From assembly GCF_900141905.1 (NCBI RefSeq), contig NZ_FQZF01000024.1:1-64000 (forward strand): a stretch of DNA of 64,000 nucleotides. Direction: 5' to 3'. The stretch comes from Muricoccus roseus. Its GTDB lineage: Bacteria > Pseudomonadota > Alphaproteobacteria > Acetobacterales > Acetobacteraceae. Position numbers and translations under genes: made by a program. A model generated the notes under the pieces. The model was given only the letters and a program-made list of their open reading frames with translations, was not told the origin of the DNA and did not search any database. Positions 44,892 to 53,289 of the stretch are shown here, one piece after another. The number at the start of each line of letters is the position of its first letter. The first letter of the stretch is position 1.

Positions 44892-45221
44892 CTATGGGCG
44901 CTTGGTCGCCCCCGTCATGCGGGCAAAGACCTGCCGGTCCTTGTTCTCCTGCATCAGCATCGAGAAGCTCGGGATCTTCTCGAAGCCGAGACCATGGGGG
45001 ATGCCCGTATCAGGGTCGGGCTGAATCCTGGCATAGCCCTCGCCGGAGACCTTCTCCCACTTGCCAGCGGGCTTCTTCACCTCGAGGTTCACCACCGTTG
45101 CCTTGAAGACCATCCGGACGATGGCTTCCTTCGGCGATGACGGCTTGGTCAGGCACGGGGCGCCGGCCATCAGCTGCCAACCATTCGCCAGGGCCCAGGC
45201 CGTCAGCTCATCCTTGTCCAT
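44892..45221 (-). CDS. Hypothetical protein
   Basis: 109 residues. It begins MDKDELTAWALANGWQLMAG and has a beta-rich middle (VRMVFKATVVNLEVKKPAGK) and a C-terminal segment PHGLGFEKIPSFSMLMQENK. ATG 45221 has GAAGG nine bases upstream; a longer frame to 45326 contains Cys/Arg-rich sequence that is less protein-like. I do not recognise the family. Leftward, next to the DUF72 gene. Confidence 0.7.
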   Translation of the reverse strand: MDKDELTAWALANGWQLMAGAPCLTKPSSPKEAIVRMVFKATVVNLEVKKPAGKWEKVSGEGYARIQPDPDTGIPHGLGFEKIPSFSMLMQENKDRQVFARMTGATKRP

Positions 45222-45343
45222 CAGGCGAACCTTCTCTCCATCGGCTGTCCGTATGAGCCGAATGCGGTCCCCACACCAGCGCCCCGCGGCACAGGCGGTG
45301 CTCGCGCCATCATGGCCGGACGCCATTCGGAGAGGGGGTGGCG

Positions 45344-46081
45344 CTATCCAGGGGTGCCGAGCAGCGTCTTCAGTTCCAGCGCGTCATGCGTGGCCTCGCC
45401 GAGCGCCGTGTTGTCGAAGATGCACCACGCTTCCCGGCCATCCTGCAGCGCCTCGCGGAGAGATCCGGCCACGGCCCCGACCTGCGCCAGAGAGTAGGGG
45501 GAATGGTAGATCTTCGGCCAGCCATGCAAGCGATGATACGCGAGCCCTTGCCATCCCCCCGGCACGGCAGCCCGCGGCAGCAGGGCAGGGTCGGCCGCGA
45601 CCCTGGCCACCTGATGGCGGATGAGCTGGGCGTCCACCTCGTCGGTAAACCAGGTCGCATGGCGTGGCTCACAGACCAGCCCGCCCTCGAAGGCCTCGCG
45701 GAAATCCGCCAGGAAACGGTCCACCACCGCCTCCTCATGTCGCAGGCTCGGCGGCAGCTGCACAAGCAGTGGGCCGAGCCGGTCTCCCAATGCTCGCACC
45801 TCGTCGAGGAAGCGCAGGAGCGCCTCGCCCATGTCCTTCAGCCGGCCCTCATGGGTGATCATGCGCGGAACCTTCACCGAGAAGCGAAAGCCGTCCGGCA
45901 CGCTCATCGCCCAGCGCTCATAGGTGGCAGGCCGATGCGGGCGGTAGAAGGAGGAGTTGATCTCGGCGGCCGGCAGGCGGGACGCATAGCGCTGAAGGTG
46001 GGTTCCCTCGCCGCCGAAAGCCCCGGCGTACTGCCGGGGGATGCTCCACCCCGCGGTTCCGACATACGCTCCGATCACCAT
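45344..46081 (-). CDS. DUF72 domain protein
   Basis: 245 residues. The TIM-barrel-like DUF72 start is VGTAGWSIPRQYAGAFGGEG, then LPAAEINSSFYRPHRPATYE, FSVKVPRMITHEGRL, GPLLVQLPPSLRHEEAVVDR and CEPRHATWFTDEV; the C-terminus has YHRLHGWPKIYHSPYS. All are DUF72 landmarks. The family resembles metal-dependent phosphoesterase or endonuclease barrels, but activity is unproven. Confidence 0.93.
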   Translation of the reverse strand: MVIGAYVGTAGWSIPRQYAGAFGGEGTHLQRYASRLPAAEINSSFYRPHRPATYERWAMSVPDGFRFSVKVPRMITHEGRLKDMGEALLRFLDEVRALGDRLGPLLVQLPPSLRHEEAVVDRFLADFREAFEGGLVCEPRHATWFTDEVDAQLIRHQVARVAADPALLPRAAVPGGWQGLAYHRLHGWPKIYHSPYSLAQVGAVAGSLREALQDGREAWCIFDNTALGEATHDALELKTLLGTPG

Positions 46082-46155
46082 GCCTCCTCCTGCGCCGCGG
46101 CCTCTGACGAAGGCCGTCCTGCGGTAACGCCGGAGCGCGGCTAGGTGTCTCGACC

Positions 46156-46860
46156 CTACCGATCCTTCTCGATGACCTTCAGCTCCGCCTCCGCGTCCCG
46201 GCCGAGGCCGGCCGTCAGGAAGTCGAGAGTCATCGGCAGGGCCATGTTGAGGCGGGGCAGATGCATCAGGGCGATGCGGCCCGAGGCGATCCGGCCCGAG
46301 AGCAGGTGGCCGCCACGCTGCCGGGCAACGTCCAGGAAGTGCAGGTGGCAGCCGGGGACGGCGAGGTTGCCGAGGAAGGCAGGAGTCCAGAATCCGCAGA
46401 GCGTGCCCTCGGTCTGGGGAAACTCGAAGGTGGCCTGCCGCTTCGCGACCTCGACCAGCGGCGTGTAGGCTTCCTGGCGGGGCACGCTGCGCACGCGCAG
46501 CCCTTCGAAGCAGCCCTCGATGCGGATGGCATAGAGCATGTTGAGAGAGGGAACGAGGCCGTTGATCGCCTCCTCGATCTCCGTTCCGGGTGGGACCTCG
46601 TCCACCGTCTCGGCACGGAAGGGAGCGACACAGGCGAAGGGGGTGCGGGCGGTGCCATCCACCTCCCGCGCGGTGCCGGTGTTATCCACCTGCCAGGCGC
46701 GACCGTCGAGCACCACCATCTCGCCATCCAGGTCCTCGAAGGTGCCGAGGCCGAGATCGCCTTCCGCCAGGATGTCCGCGACCGTCGCCGTGCCTTCGTA
46801 GAGCCCTTCCAGCAGCGCGTTGACCGGAGCGGAGAGATAGGCGGCGCGGTGGGTGGTCAT
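46156..46860 (-). CDS. budA: Acetolactate decarboxylase
   Basis: 234 residues of the AlsD/BudA family. It has VNALLEGLYEGTATVADILA and LGLGTFEDLDGEMVVLDG at the N-terminus, a GTLCGFWTPAFLGNLAVPG region, and the zinc motif GCHLHFLDVARQRGGHLL with its three histidines. It converts 2-acetolactate to acetoin. Only this step of acetoin synthesis is encoded here, with no alsS or regulator nearby, so the acetolactate must come from another locus. Confidence 0.94.
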   Translation of the reverse strand: MTTHRAAYLSAPVNALLEGLYEGTATVADILAEGDLGLGTFEDLDGEMVVLDGRAWQVDNTGTAREVDGTARTPFACVAPFRAETVDEVPPGTEIEEAINGLVPSLNMLYAIRIEGCFEGLRVRSVPRQEAYTPLVEVAKRQATFEFPQTEGTLCGFWTPAFLGNLAVPGCHLHFLDVARQRGGHLLSGRIASGRIALMHLPRLNMALPMTLDFLTAGLGRDAEAELKVIEKDR

Positions 46861-47100
46861 GGGGCGACGATTCCTGCGAGGGCTGGGTTTGCCTGCCTGC
46901 GTCCTGCCGCCGCGACGCAGGCCATCTCCGCTCCCCGGAGACCCGCATGACGGCCCGCAGATCCAGATCCAGCATGGCCCCGTGCTTGTGCAGCGTGCTG
47001 GAGGAAGCCATCATCGTCAACGCTTCCGACCCAGTGTGACGACCTGTCCCGACTGCCCTCACGTCCACCCGCCGCAATCCAGCCGAGAGACCGAGAACCG

Positions 47101-47850
47101 ATGGCCGCGAACCTCTTCTTCTGGCGCCAGGAAGAGCAGATCGGGAATTTCGGCGATGCCCTGGCCGTCCTGTACATAGAGCGCCTGTTCGGGGAACGCT
47201 GCCTCTTCGACATGGGCTCGCTGCATCTCGTGGGCAGCGTCATCACACCCAACCGCCTCAGGCAGGCGAAGCGCCATGGCCACAAGCCGAATGACTGGTA
47301 GGGCCGCCCCATCTTCTGGGGTTGCGGCAAGAAGGACGCTGAGCCGCTGGCGCCGGAGTTGTAGCGAGGCGCGCTGTTCCTCGGCATACGCGGGACGATG
47401 ACGCGAGATGCGCTGGGCCTGCCTCGCGCCGCCACTCCGCTGGGCGATACCGCCCTGTTGCTGCCGGGCTTCTACAGCCCGCGGCATGACGCCCGGACAG
47501 CGGGCAAGGTCCTCTGGGTCCCGCATTTCCACTACGAGGACCCCACTCCGGAGGCCTTGGACCAGACGCCGGACCGTTGCGTGATACGCCCCGCCATTCC
47601 GAACACCGTGGACGCTTGCGAGCGCTTCATCGACGCGATCGCCTCGGCAGAGTTCGTGATGGCCAACGCCATGCACGCCGCGGTGGTCGCCCTCGCCTAC
47701 GGTGTTCCCTTTGCCTTCTGGAGTGGCTCGGAAATCGACCACCCGCTCAAATGGGCGGGCCTCAGCAGCGGCGTTGGATTCAGCCTTCCGTGGAAGTGGT
47801 CCTGGGCGCCACACGCAGAAATCTCCAACACCGCCAGTTCGCGTGGCCGG
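47101..47850 (+). pseudogene. Polysaccharide pyruvyl transferase family pseudogene (two in-frame amber codons)
   Basis: One continuous frame from ATG 47101 reads as a polysaccharide pyruvyl transferase: QEEQIGNFGDALAVLYIERL, RPIFWGCGKKD, LFLGIRGTMTRDALGL, TPLGDTALLLPGFY and VMANAMHAAVVALAYGVPFA. TAG stops interrupt it at 47299-47301 (after NDW) and 47362-47364 (after PEL), and it fades out after about 47850 with no clean end. Intact members add ketal pyruvate to surface polysaccharides. It was probably inactivated by transitions. A short gene to 47301 or from 47398 would not be functional. Confidence 0.8.
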
Positions 47851-48061
47851 AGAGAACCATGTCTGTCATCACATGCGGCTGGTTGGTGGGGGAGCGGACG
47901 TCATCGATTGGTGTGGCCGATCCCACTCGGACCAACAAGCTCAGCACTCTCCCGCCTTCGCCGTGAGCGCCACCCCGTGGGCCCTGGCGGAGAAGCGCCC
48001 GCGGCCGATCGCACCTCACGAGCCTGAGCGAGGTCCGATTACAAGGCCAGTTGACGAATCG

Positions 48062-48430
48062 TCATCCGCGCCGGGCGGCCTCTATCGCCGCGACGTCGAT
48101 CTTGCGCATGGTCATCATGGCCGTAAAAGCGCGCCGCGCACCTTCTCCACCGGCTGCCAGTGCGGAAGTGAGAACGCGCGGCGTGATCTGCCACGAGATT
48201 CCCCAACGGTCCTTGCACAAGCCGCAGGCGCTTTCCTGTCCACCGTTGCCGACGATCGCGCTCCAAAGACGATCCGCCTCCGCTTGATCATCTGTGGCGA
48301 TCTGGAACGATAAGGCTTCGCTACGTCGGAACGCGCTTCCACCGTTCAGGCCGATACAGGCGATGCCGGCGACAGTGAACTCGACCGTCAACACGTCGCC
48401 AGCCTTCCCCGACGGAAAGTCGGTCGGCGC
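48062..48430 (-). pseudogene. 5'-truncated VOC/PhnB-like protein
   Basis: The frame matches the VOC family of 3-demethylubiquinone methyltransferase-like/PhnB proteins from mid-protein to the end: PTDFPSGKAG, LTVEFTVAGIACIGLNGGSA, ALSFQIATDDQAEADRLWSA, CGLCKDRWGISWQITPRVL and MMTMRKIDVAAIEAA. The first ~45 family residues are missing; the frame reaches a TGA at 48452-48454 with unrelated sequence. GTG 48394 could start a 110-residue fragment, but it would lack the first beta-alpha-beta unit. It abuts the end of the nitroreductase gene. Confidence 0.75.
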
Positions 48431-48460
48431 TAAGCACGTTCCCGCCTGGCTTCAGAAGCC

Positions 48461-49297
48461 TTAGTCCAGGTTAAATCGCTTCTTGCGGATGAAAGCGCCG
48501 AAATCAGCGCGCTCGCGCACGGAGTATTGTCGTACCTTGTCTTCAGACCATCCGTAGTCGGCCGCCTGCCCGAAGCGGTTCATGTATCGCTGCGCCGCGT
48601 ATGGCTGTACGGCTGCGCGCCGCCTGTCATAGTCGGCGATCTTCTCCTGCAGGCCGCTCTCATCGTACCGGTCGCGGTGTATGGTGATGTCGAGCCCCAG
48701 GCGCGGGCTGAGAACCCCCGCGAAGGACGGCCAGCCCACCCCTAGCCCTGCCACCGGGAAGACATGTTCCGGCAGGCACAACAGGTCGGAGACCTCCGCT
48801 GCTCTGTTGCGGATGGCGCTGACTGGGCAGGTCCCCAGACCGGCCCGATCCGCTGCAGCGATGAACGTCGCCAGAACGATGCCCGTATCGACCGAAGCGT
48901 TGAAGAAGGAGTCTAGATGGTCGTTCAAGAAGGGCTGCCGGCGCCATTCGAACATCAGGCGATGCCGTCTGTTGTTGGCACAGAAAACCAGAAACGCGGG
49001 CGCCTCCCGGATCCACGGATTGTCCGGGATGAGGTCATGCAGCCTGTCACGCTGGGCCCTGTCCGAGATCATGATGATATCCGCCTGCTGCAGATCCGAT
49101 TTTGACGGCGCCGCAAGCGCGACAGCACAGAGCGTCTCCAGCAGCGCCGGATCGACGGGCTTGTCGGTGTATCGACGCATGACCCGGCGGTTCGCCATCG
49201 CGGCCAGGACATCAATGCCCTCGGGAGCGGTCCGCAGAGCTGGCGAGGAACCGAACCGGGCCTTGACGATGTCCAGTAGACGATCGAGCAACACCAT
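48461..49297 (-). CDS. Nitroreductase family protein (NfsA-like)
   Basis: 278 residues. It has the FMN-binding N-terminal MANRRVMRRYTDKPVDPALL, LAAPSKSDLQQADIIMISDR (substrate and FMN contacts), the DTGIVLATFIAAADRAGLGT helix, and HVFPVAGLGVGWPS, as in NfsA-type NAD(P)H nitroreductases. A C-terminal arm of ~60 residues (YDRRRAAVQPYAAQRYMNRF) is present. ATG 49297 follows GAAGGAG directly, so GTG 49294 or TTG 49291 may be the true start. It is intact but sits between pseudogenes. Confidence 0.88.
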   Translation of the reverse strand: MVLLDRLLDIVKARFGSSPALRTAPEGIDVLAAMANRRVMRRYTDKPVDPALLETLCAVALAAPSKSDLQQADIIMISDRAQRDRLHDLIPDNPWIREAPAFLVFCANNRRHRLMFEWRRQPFLNDHLDSFFNASVDTGIVLATFIAAADRAGLGTCPVSAIRNRAAEVSDLLCLPEHVFPVAGLGVGWPSFAGVLSPRLGLDITIHRDRYDESGLQEKIADYDRRRAAVQPYAAQRYMNRFGQAADYGWSEDKVRQYSVRERADFGAFIRKKRFNLD

Positions 49298-49384
49298 CTC
49301 CTTCGATACGGCGGTCGCGGGCAAGCCTGCGAGGCTACATCCACGACCTCAAGGCTACGTCTCGTTCAGGAAGCGGGATAGATC

Positions 49385-50005
49385 CTATATGACAAGGGCG
49401 TCGCCGTCGGCCGGGGCAGGCAGGCTGGACGCTAAGCCTTCCTTCTCGGCCAAGGCCCTCAACTCGGCGCTGCTCAGGACGCAGTGGATCGCCATGTGGC
49501 TGGCGATCACCGTGGCTCGCGTGCGGCACACTGGCCTGCCAGGACGTCCGCTTCGCCCATAATGATGGAGTCAAGACCGTTGAAGGTCGTCGCGTCTGCG
49601 TTCAGAACGATCCCGTCCGGCCGGTGCCTGGTGGTGGCTCGTTCGATATGCTGGTTCCAGATGGTGTCGCCCGCGCGTAGAAAATTCTCTCCGACCGGTG
49701 GCTGAAGACGACGCCGCAGAGCTTGCCCCGAGCTGAGTTCACTTTGAGCACGGCATCTGCGCCGTGCTGCCCACCTGTCTTGGCAAGCTGGATGCTGTTG
49801 AAGTGCGATGTCTCAGTCATGACGCGCACGTCCATGAACCCCGCTTCCGGATCGCTTCGGCATCCTCGTCATTCTGCCCGAACCGAGGCAGCAATCCATT
49901 GAGCTTCGCCTTGGCGGCATCGTCCTAATGCTCACCATGCAGGTGGATTACGATTACCGCGTCCACATCAGTGACACCGGCGATCGCCACCGGAAGGGGC
50001 ACCAG
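49385..50005 (-). pseudogene. Metallo-beta-lactamase-fold hydrolase pseudogene (UlaG-like)
   Basis: Pieces in several frames line up as one MBL-fold protein read leftward: VDAVIVIHLHGEH (HxHxxH-like motif) followed by TAG then DDAAKAKLNGLLP; FMDVRVMTETSHFNSIQLAK and GVVFSHRSERIFYA; then, in another frame, AGDTIWNQHIERATTRHRPD and GIVLNADATTFNGLDSIIMG; and in a third frame VIASHMAIHCVLSSAELRAL to a stop at 49385. At least two frameshifts and one amber make it dead. Intact relatives are zinc hydrolases of unknown substrate. Confidence 0.78.
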
Positions 50006-50117
50006 GCGACGTCTCGTTCTGCTCCCGAAACGTAATTCAGCTGCTTCGGCAGACCATCGTTCTGCCCGTGCATGTACGCGGAAGACTCTCGTTGATCTGC
50101 TCGAGCGCCGCTGCTCT

Positions 50118-51278
50118 TCAGGGGGCTACCCCTGGCACCAATGCCATGCCAAGTTCCGAGAGAACTTCCTTGGTATGTTCCCCCAGCATGGGCGGCGGGG
50201 CCTGCGGCTGGTCGTCTCGCGAGCCGTCGTACAACACCGGCCGTCGGATTGCCTTCAGAGGGCCCATCTCCGGATGCGAGAGATCAACAAAGCTGCCGAG
50301 GTGACGGACCTGGGGATCATCGAGGACTTCCTCGACGCCATAGACGGGAGCATAAGGCAAGTCCGTTTCTGCCAAAGCGTCCAGCCAAGCTCCTAACTCC
50401 CGCCCGCCGAAGACCGGCGCAGCGAGACGCCGGATATGCTCGTAGTTCTCGAGCCTCAGGGATCGCGTGGCGCAGAGTGGATCCTCCAGAAGCTCCGGCA
50501 ACCCAACGAGATCGACGAACTGCCTCCAGAACTTCTCCTGCGACGACAGATGGATCGCGACCAGCCGACCGTCCCCACATCGAAAGGCGTAGGATTGAGA
50601 AGTCCGTGCCCGGAGCTGTGGGTCTGAGACGATGCCCAGTTGCGTATAATAGCCGAAGGGATCCGGCATGAATGCCAAGGTGGACTCCAGCATGTTCACA
50701 TCGACCCGCCGGCCCTCTCCTGTCCGCTCACGGGCAAGCAATGCGCCGAGAATCCCGTAGCAGGCGTAGTGACCGGTCACGTTGTCCGAAACTGTCGGTC
50801 CTGCGATGCGTGGTTCTTCGGGATCCAGAAAAAGGGAAGACATGCCACTCAGTGCCTGGGCCACGGCGTCATAAGCTGGACGATGGGCGTATGGGCCGCC
50901 CGCCCCGAAGCCGCTGATGTGGCACGCTATCAGGCGGGGATTAATCTCGGCCAGGCGAGCGTCCGTAAATCCGAGCCGCTCGAGCACGCCGGGACGGAAA
51001 TTCACTATCAGCACGTCGCTTGCCGCGATCAGCGCCTGTAAGGCGGCCTTTCCATCCGGTGCACGAAGATCGAGCGCCACGCTACGCTTATTCCGATTGT
51101 AGGCGCAGAAGTGAGGGCTGTAGAGGCCGCCACGGAAGCTGCGGAAGGGGTCGCCACCCTCGGGGTTCTCCACCTTCACTACATCTGCGCCGAGATCGGC
51201 GAGCATCATACCTGCGAGTGATCCGGTGATCATCGTCGTAAGCTCAATGACACGGATGCCCGGGAGAAGAGAGCCCAT
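50118..51278 (-). CDS. CaiB/BaiF family CoA transferase (class III)
   Basis: 386 residues. It begins LPGIRVIELTTMITGSLAGM with LADLGADVVKVENPEGGDPF, the CoA-site start, and NRNKRSVALDLRAPDGKAAL. The catalytic Asp is in PAYDAVAQALSGM. These transferases move CoA between acids without ATP. It is the last gene of a leftward operon with an acyl-CoA dehydrogenase and an enoyl-CoA hydratase, where it would activate the substrate acid; no CoA ligase is present. Its ATG overlaps the preceding stop by one base. Confidence 0.93.
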   Translation of the reverse strand: MGSLLPGIRVIELTTMITGSLAGMMLADLGADVVKVENPEGGDPFRSFRGGLYSPHFCAYNRNKRSVALDLRAPDGKAALQALIAASDVLIVNFRPGVLERLGFTDARLAEINPRLIACHISGFGAGGPYAHRPAYDAVAQALSGMSSLFLDPEEPRIAGPTVSDNVTGHYACYGILGALLARERTGEGRRVDVNMLESTLAFMPDPFGYYTQLGIVSDPQLRARTSQSYAFRCGDGRLVAIHLSSQEKFWRQFVDLVGLPELLEDPLCATRSLRLENYEHIRRLAAPVFGGRELGAWLDALAETDLPYAPVYGVEEVLDDPQVRHLGSFVDLSHPEMGPLKAIRRPVLYDGSRDDQPQAPPPMLGEHTKEVLSELGMALVPGVAP

Positions 51279-52105
51279 CAGTTCTTCCTCAGGTTCGGTT
51301 CCGCTGGTCCGCCCAGCCAGGCAAGCAGGATGGGGTCCAGGGCCTCGGGCGCCTCAATCGGCGCATAATGCCCGACGCCCGGCATGACCACGCTCTCGCC
51401 CCGCAGCAATGCCTCCGCCATGCGCTGGCCCAGCGCTGGCGGGGAGCCCGCATCCTCCTCGCCACTGATGACGAGTGTCGGCGAGCCGAGCCTGTCGAGA
51501 AGTGGAAAGATGTCCGCTCCGCAGAGCGCCTCCCAGGCGGCGAGGTAACCGGCGACGGGAGCCTCGGCCATGACGGTAATCGCGCGCTCCACCCTGGCGG
51601 ACGGCGTGCCACGGCCAAGAACGGCGTCAGCGCGTCGTTCCGCGAAAACCCTGGGCCCAAGCGCCGTCAGTTCAGCGATCCGGGCCGCGCGCAACGACTC
51701 ACGTGCAGCAGCATCCATTCCGCCAAGACCTGCCATGGGGTGAAGCAGCACAGCCCTGTGCGGCGGCTCTCGCCGAGCTGCCAAGGCGGCCAGGAAGATG
51801 GCCCCCAGCGAATGGCCGACCCCCAACCACTCACGAACATCAATCGCGTCCAGCCAGGACTCAAGGCGATTCACGTAGTCGGCGACCTTCGGCTCGGGCT
51901 CGTCAAGGGCTTCCGAGCCGCCATAGCCCGGCGCGTCCCAGGCCAGAACGCGGTACCGCTGCGCAAGGCTGACCAGCTGATGAGACCAGGCGCCGGAATG
52001 CCCCCCGATTCCGTGGAGCAGCAGCAAGGCGGGACCTTGCCCAGCCTCTCGCCAGGCAACGGCGCCCCCCGGCAGGTCGAGCACTTGCGACAGCACCTCG
52101 CTCAC
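51278..52105 (-). CDS. Alpha/beta hydrolase
   Basis: 275 residues. The oxyanion loop is LLLHGIGGHSGAWSHQLVSL, nucleophile Ser in LGVGHSLGAIFLAALA, Asp in LVISGEEDAGSPP and His in MPGVGHYAPIEAPEAL. It resembles haloalkane dehalogenase/esterase-type hydrolases and 3-oxoadipate enol-lactonase relatives. In this operon it may act as an acyl-CoA thioesterase or open a lactone. Its start overlaps the dehydrogenase stop (ATGA) and its stop overlaps the CoA transferase start. Confidence 0.9.
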   Translation of the reverse strand: MSEVLSQVLDLPGGAVAWREAGQGPALLLLHGIGGHSGAWSHQLVSLAQRYRVLAWDAPGYGGSEALDEPEPKVADYVNRLESWLDAIDVREWLGVGHSLGAIFLAALAARREPPHRAVLLHPMAGLGGMDAAARESLRAARIAELTALGPRVFAERRADAVLGRGTPSARVERAITVMAEAPVAGYLAAWEALCGADIFPLLDRLGSPTLVISGEEDAGSPPALGQRMAEALLRGESVVMPGVGHYAPIEAPEALDPILLAWLGGPAEPNLRKN

Positions 52106-53256
52106 CCGGCGTAGGCCTCCAGAACGTGCCGTGCCAAGCTCATGCGAAGCACCTCTTCCGGTCCTTCGGTGACCATCATGCTGCGCTGGTCACGCCAGAA
52201 CTTTTCGATCGGCAGTTCCTTCGTAAAGCCGATACCGCCATGGATCTGCAGGCAGCGATCAGCCGCCTGGAAAGAGAGGCGGTCGCCCAGCATCTTCACC
52301 GCGAAGGCATCATGCCGCACGTCTTCGCCCCGGTCGTAGCGCCAGGCAGCACGGTAGACGAGCAAGGTGAGCTGCTCGAGGTCCAGATGGGAGTCCACCA
52401 TCATCCACTGGACAGCCTGCCGATCGGCGATCGGCTTGCCGAAGGTGATACGCTGCTTCGAGTAGTCAGTCGCAAGCTCCAGACAGCGGCGGATGACGCC
52501 CAATGCCCTCGCGCCATGGCGGATCCGCCCGGTGTTGATCCAATCCTGAGCCAATTTGAATCCGTCACCCTCACGGCCGATCAGCTTGCTCGCATGCACC
52601 CGCACGTTGTCGAATGCGAGTTCGCAAGGCTCGTCATCCATCATCGTGGGCTGGGCGCGCACGATGCTGACGCCTGGCGTGTCCATATCCACAAGAAAGG
52701 CCGAAATGCCGCGCGGTCCCTTGCTCCGGTCCGTGGAGACCAGGAGCTGCACGAAATCTGAGTGCTGCGCGTTGGTGATGAAGCGCTTGTATCCGTTGAT
52801 GACATAATTGTCGCCCTCCCGCACGGCGGTGGCGCGGATGCCTGCCGGATCACTCCCCGCATCCGGCTCCGTCAATGCAAAGCAGCAGTCCTTCTCACCG
52901 GCGATAACCGGAAGCAGGTAGTCCTTCTTCTGCTCCTCATTGAGCTGGAAGAGGATTGGGCTCGGCTCTGGGCCGAAGATCTGCGTTTTGCGGGACGGCA
53001 AAGCGATGGTGCGCCCCATCTCCTCCCACAGGAGAACGCGAGCCAACAGGCCGAGCCCTAGCCCGCCATACTCGACGGGCGTGGTGATCAGCCAATAGCC
53101 CATCTCCTTCATCCGTGCCTCGAGGCGGGCACGCACCTCGGGGCGCATCTCCGGGCCATCATAGGCCTCGCGCTCCGTCGGGATGATCTCCTTGTCGACG
53201 AAGCGCCGGATCTGCTCGCGCATCATCCGGAGATCCTCGGGAAGCTCAAAATCCAT
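52102..53256 (-). CDS. Acyl-CoA dehydrogenase
   Basis: 384 residues. It starts MDFELPEDLRMMREQIRRFV and has the FAD site CFALTEPDAGSDPAGIRATA, FITNAQHSDFVQLLV and the C-terminal helix RQAVQWMMVDSHLDLEQLTL. QIHGGIGFTKELPIEKFWRD precedes MVTEGPEEVLRM, which holds the likely base Glu. It would make an alpha,beta-unsaturated acyl-CoA for the hydratase encoded just upstream. Gap to that gene is 33 bases; the hydrolase start overlaps its stop. Confidence 0.94.
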   Translation of the reverse strand: MDFELPEDLRMMREQIRRFVDKEIIPTEREAYDGPEMRPEVRARLEARMKEMGYWLITTPVEYGGLGLGLLARVLLWEEMGRTIALPSRKTQIFGPEPSPILFQLNEEQKKDYLLPVIAGEKDCCFALTEPDAGSDPAGIRATAVREGDNYVINGYKRFITNAQHSDFVQLLVSTDRSKGPRGISAFLVDMDTPGVSIVRAQPTMMDDEPCELAFDNVRVHASKLIGREGDGFKLAQDWINTGRIRHGARALGVIRRCLELATDYSKQRITFGKPIADRQAVQWMMVDSHLDLEQLTLLVYRAAWRYDRGEDVRHDAFAVKMLGDRLSFQAADRCLQIHGGIGFTKELPIEKFWRDQRSMMVTEGPEEVLRMSLARHVLEAYAG

Positions 53257-53289
53257 TCTTCAGATCCGATTCCTGCGGCTTGCCGGCCC

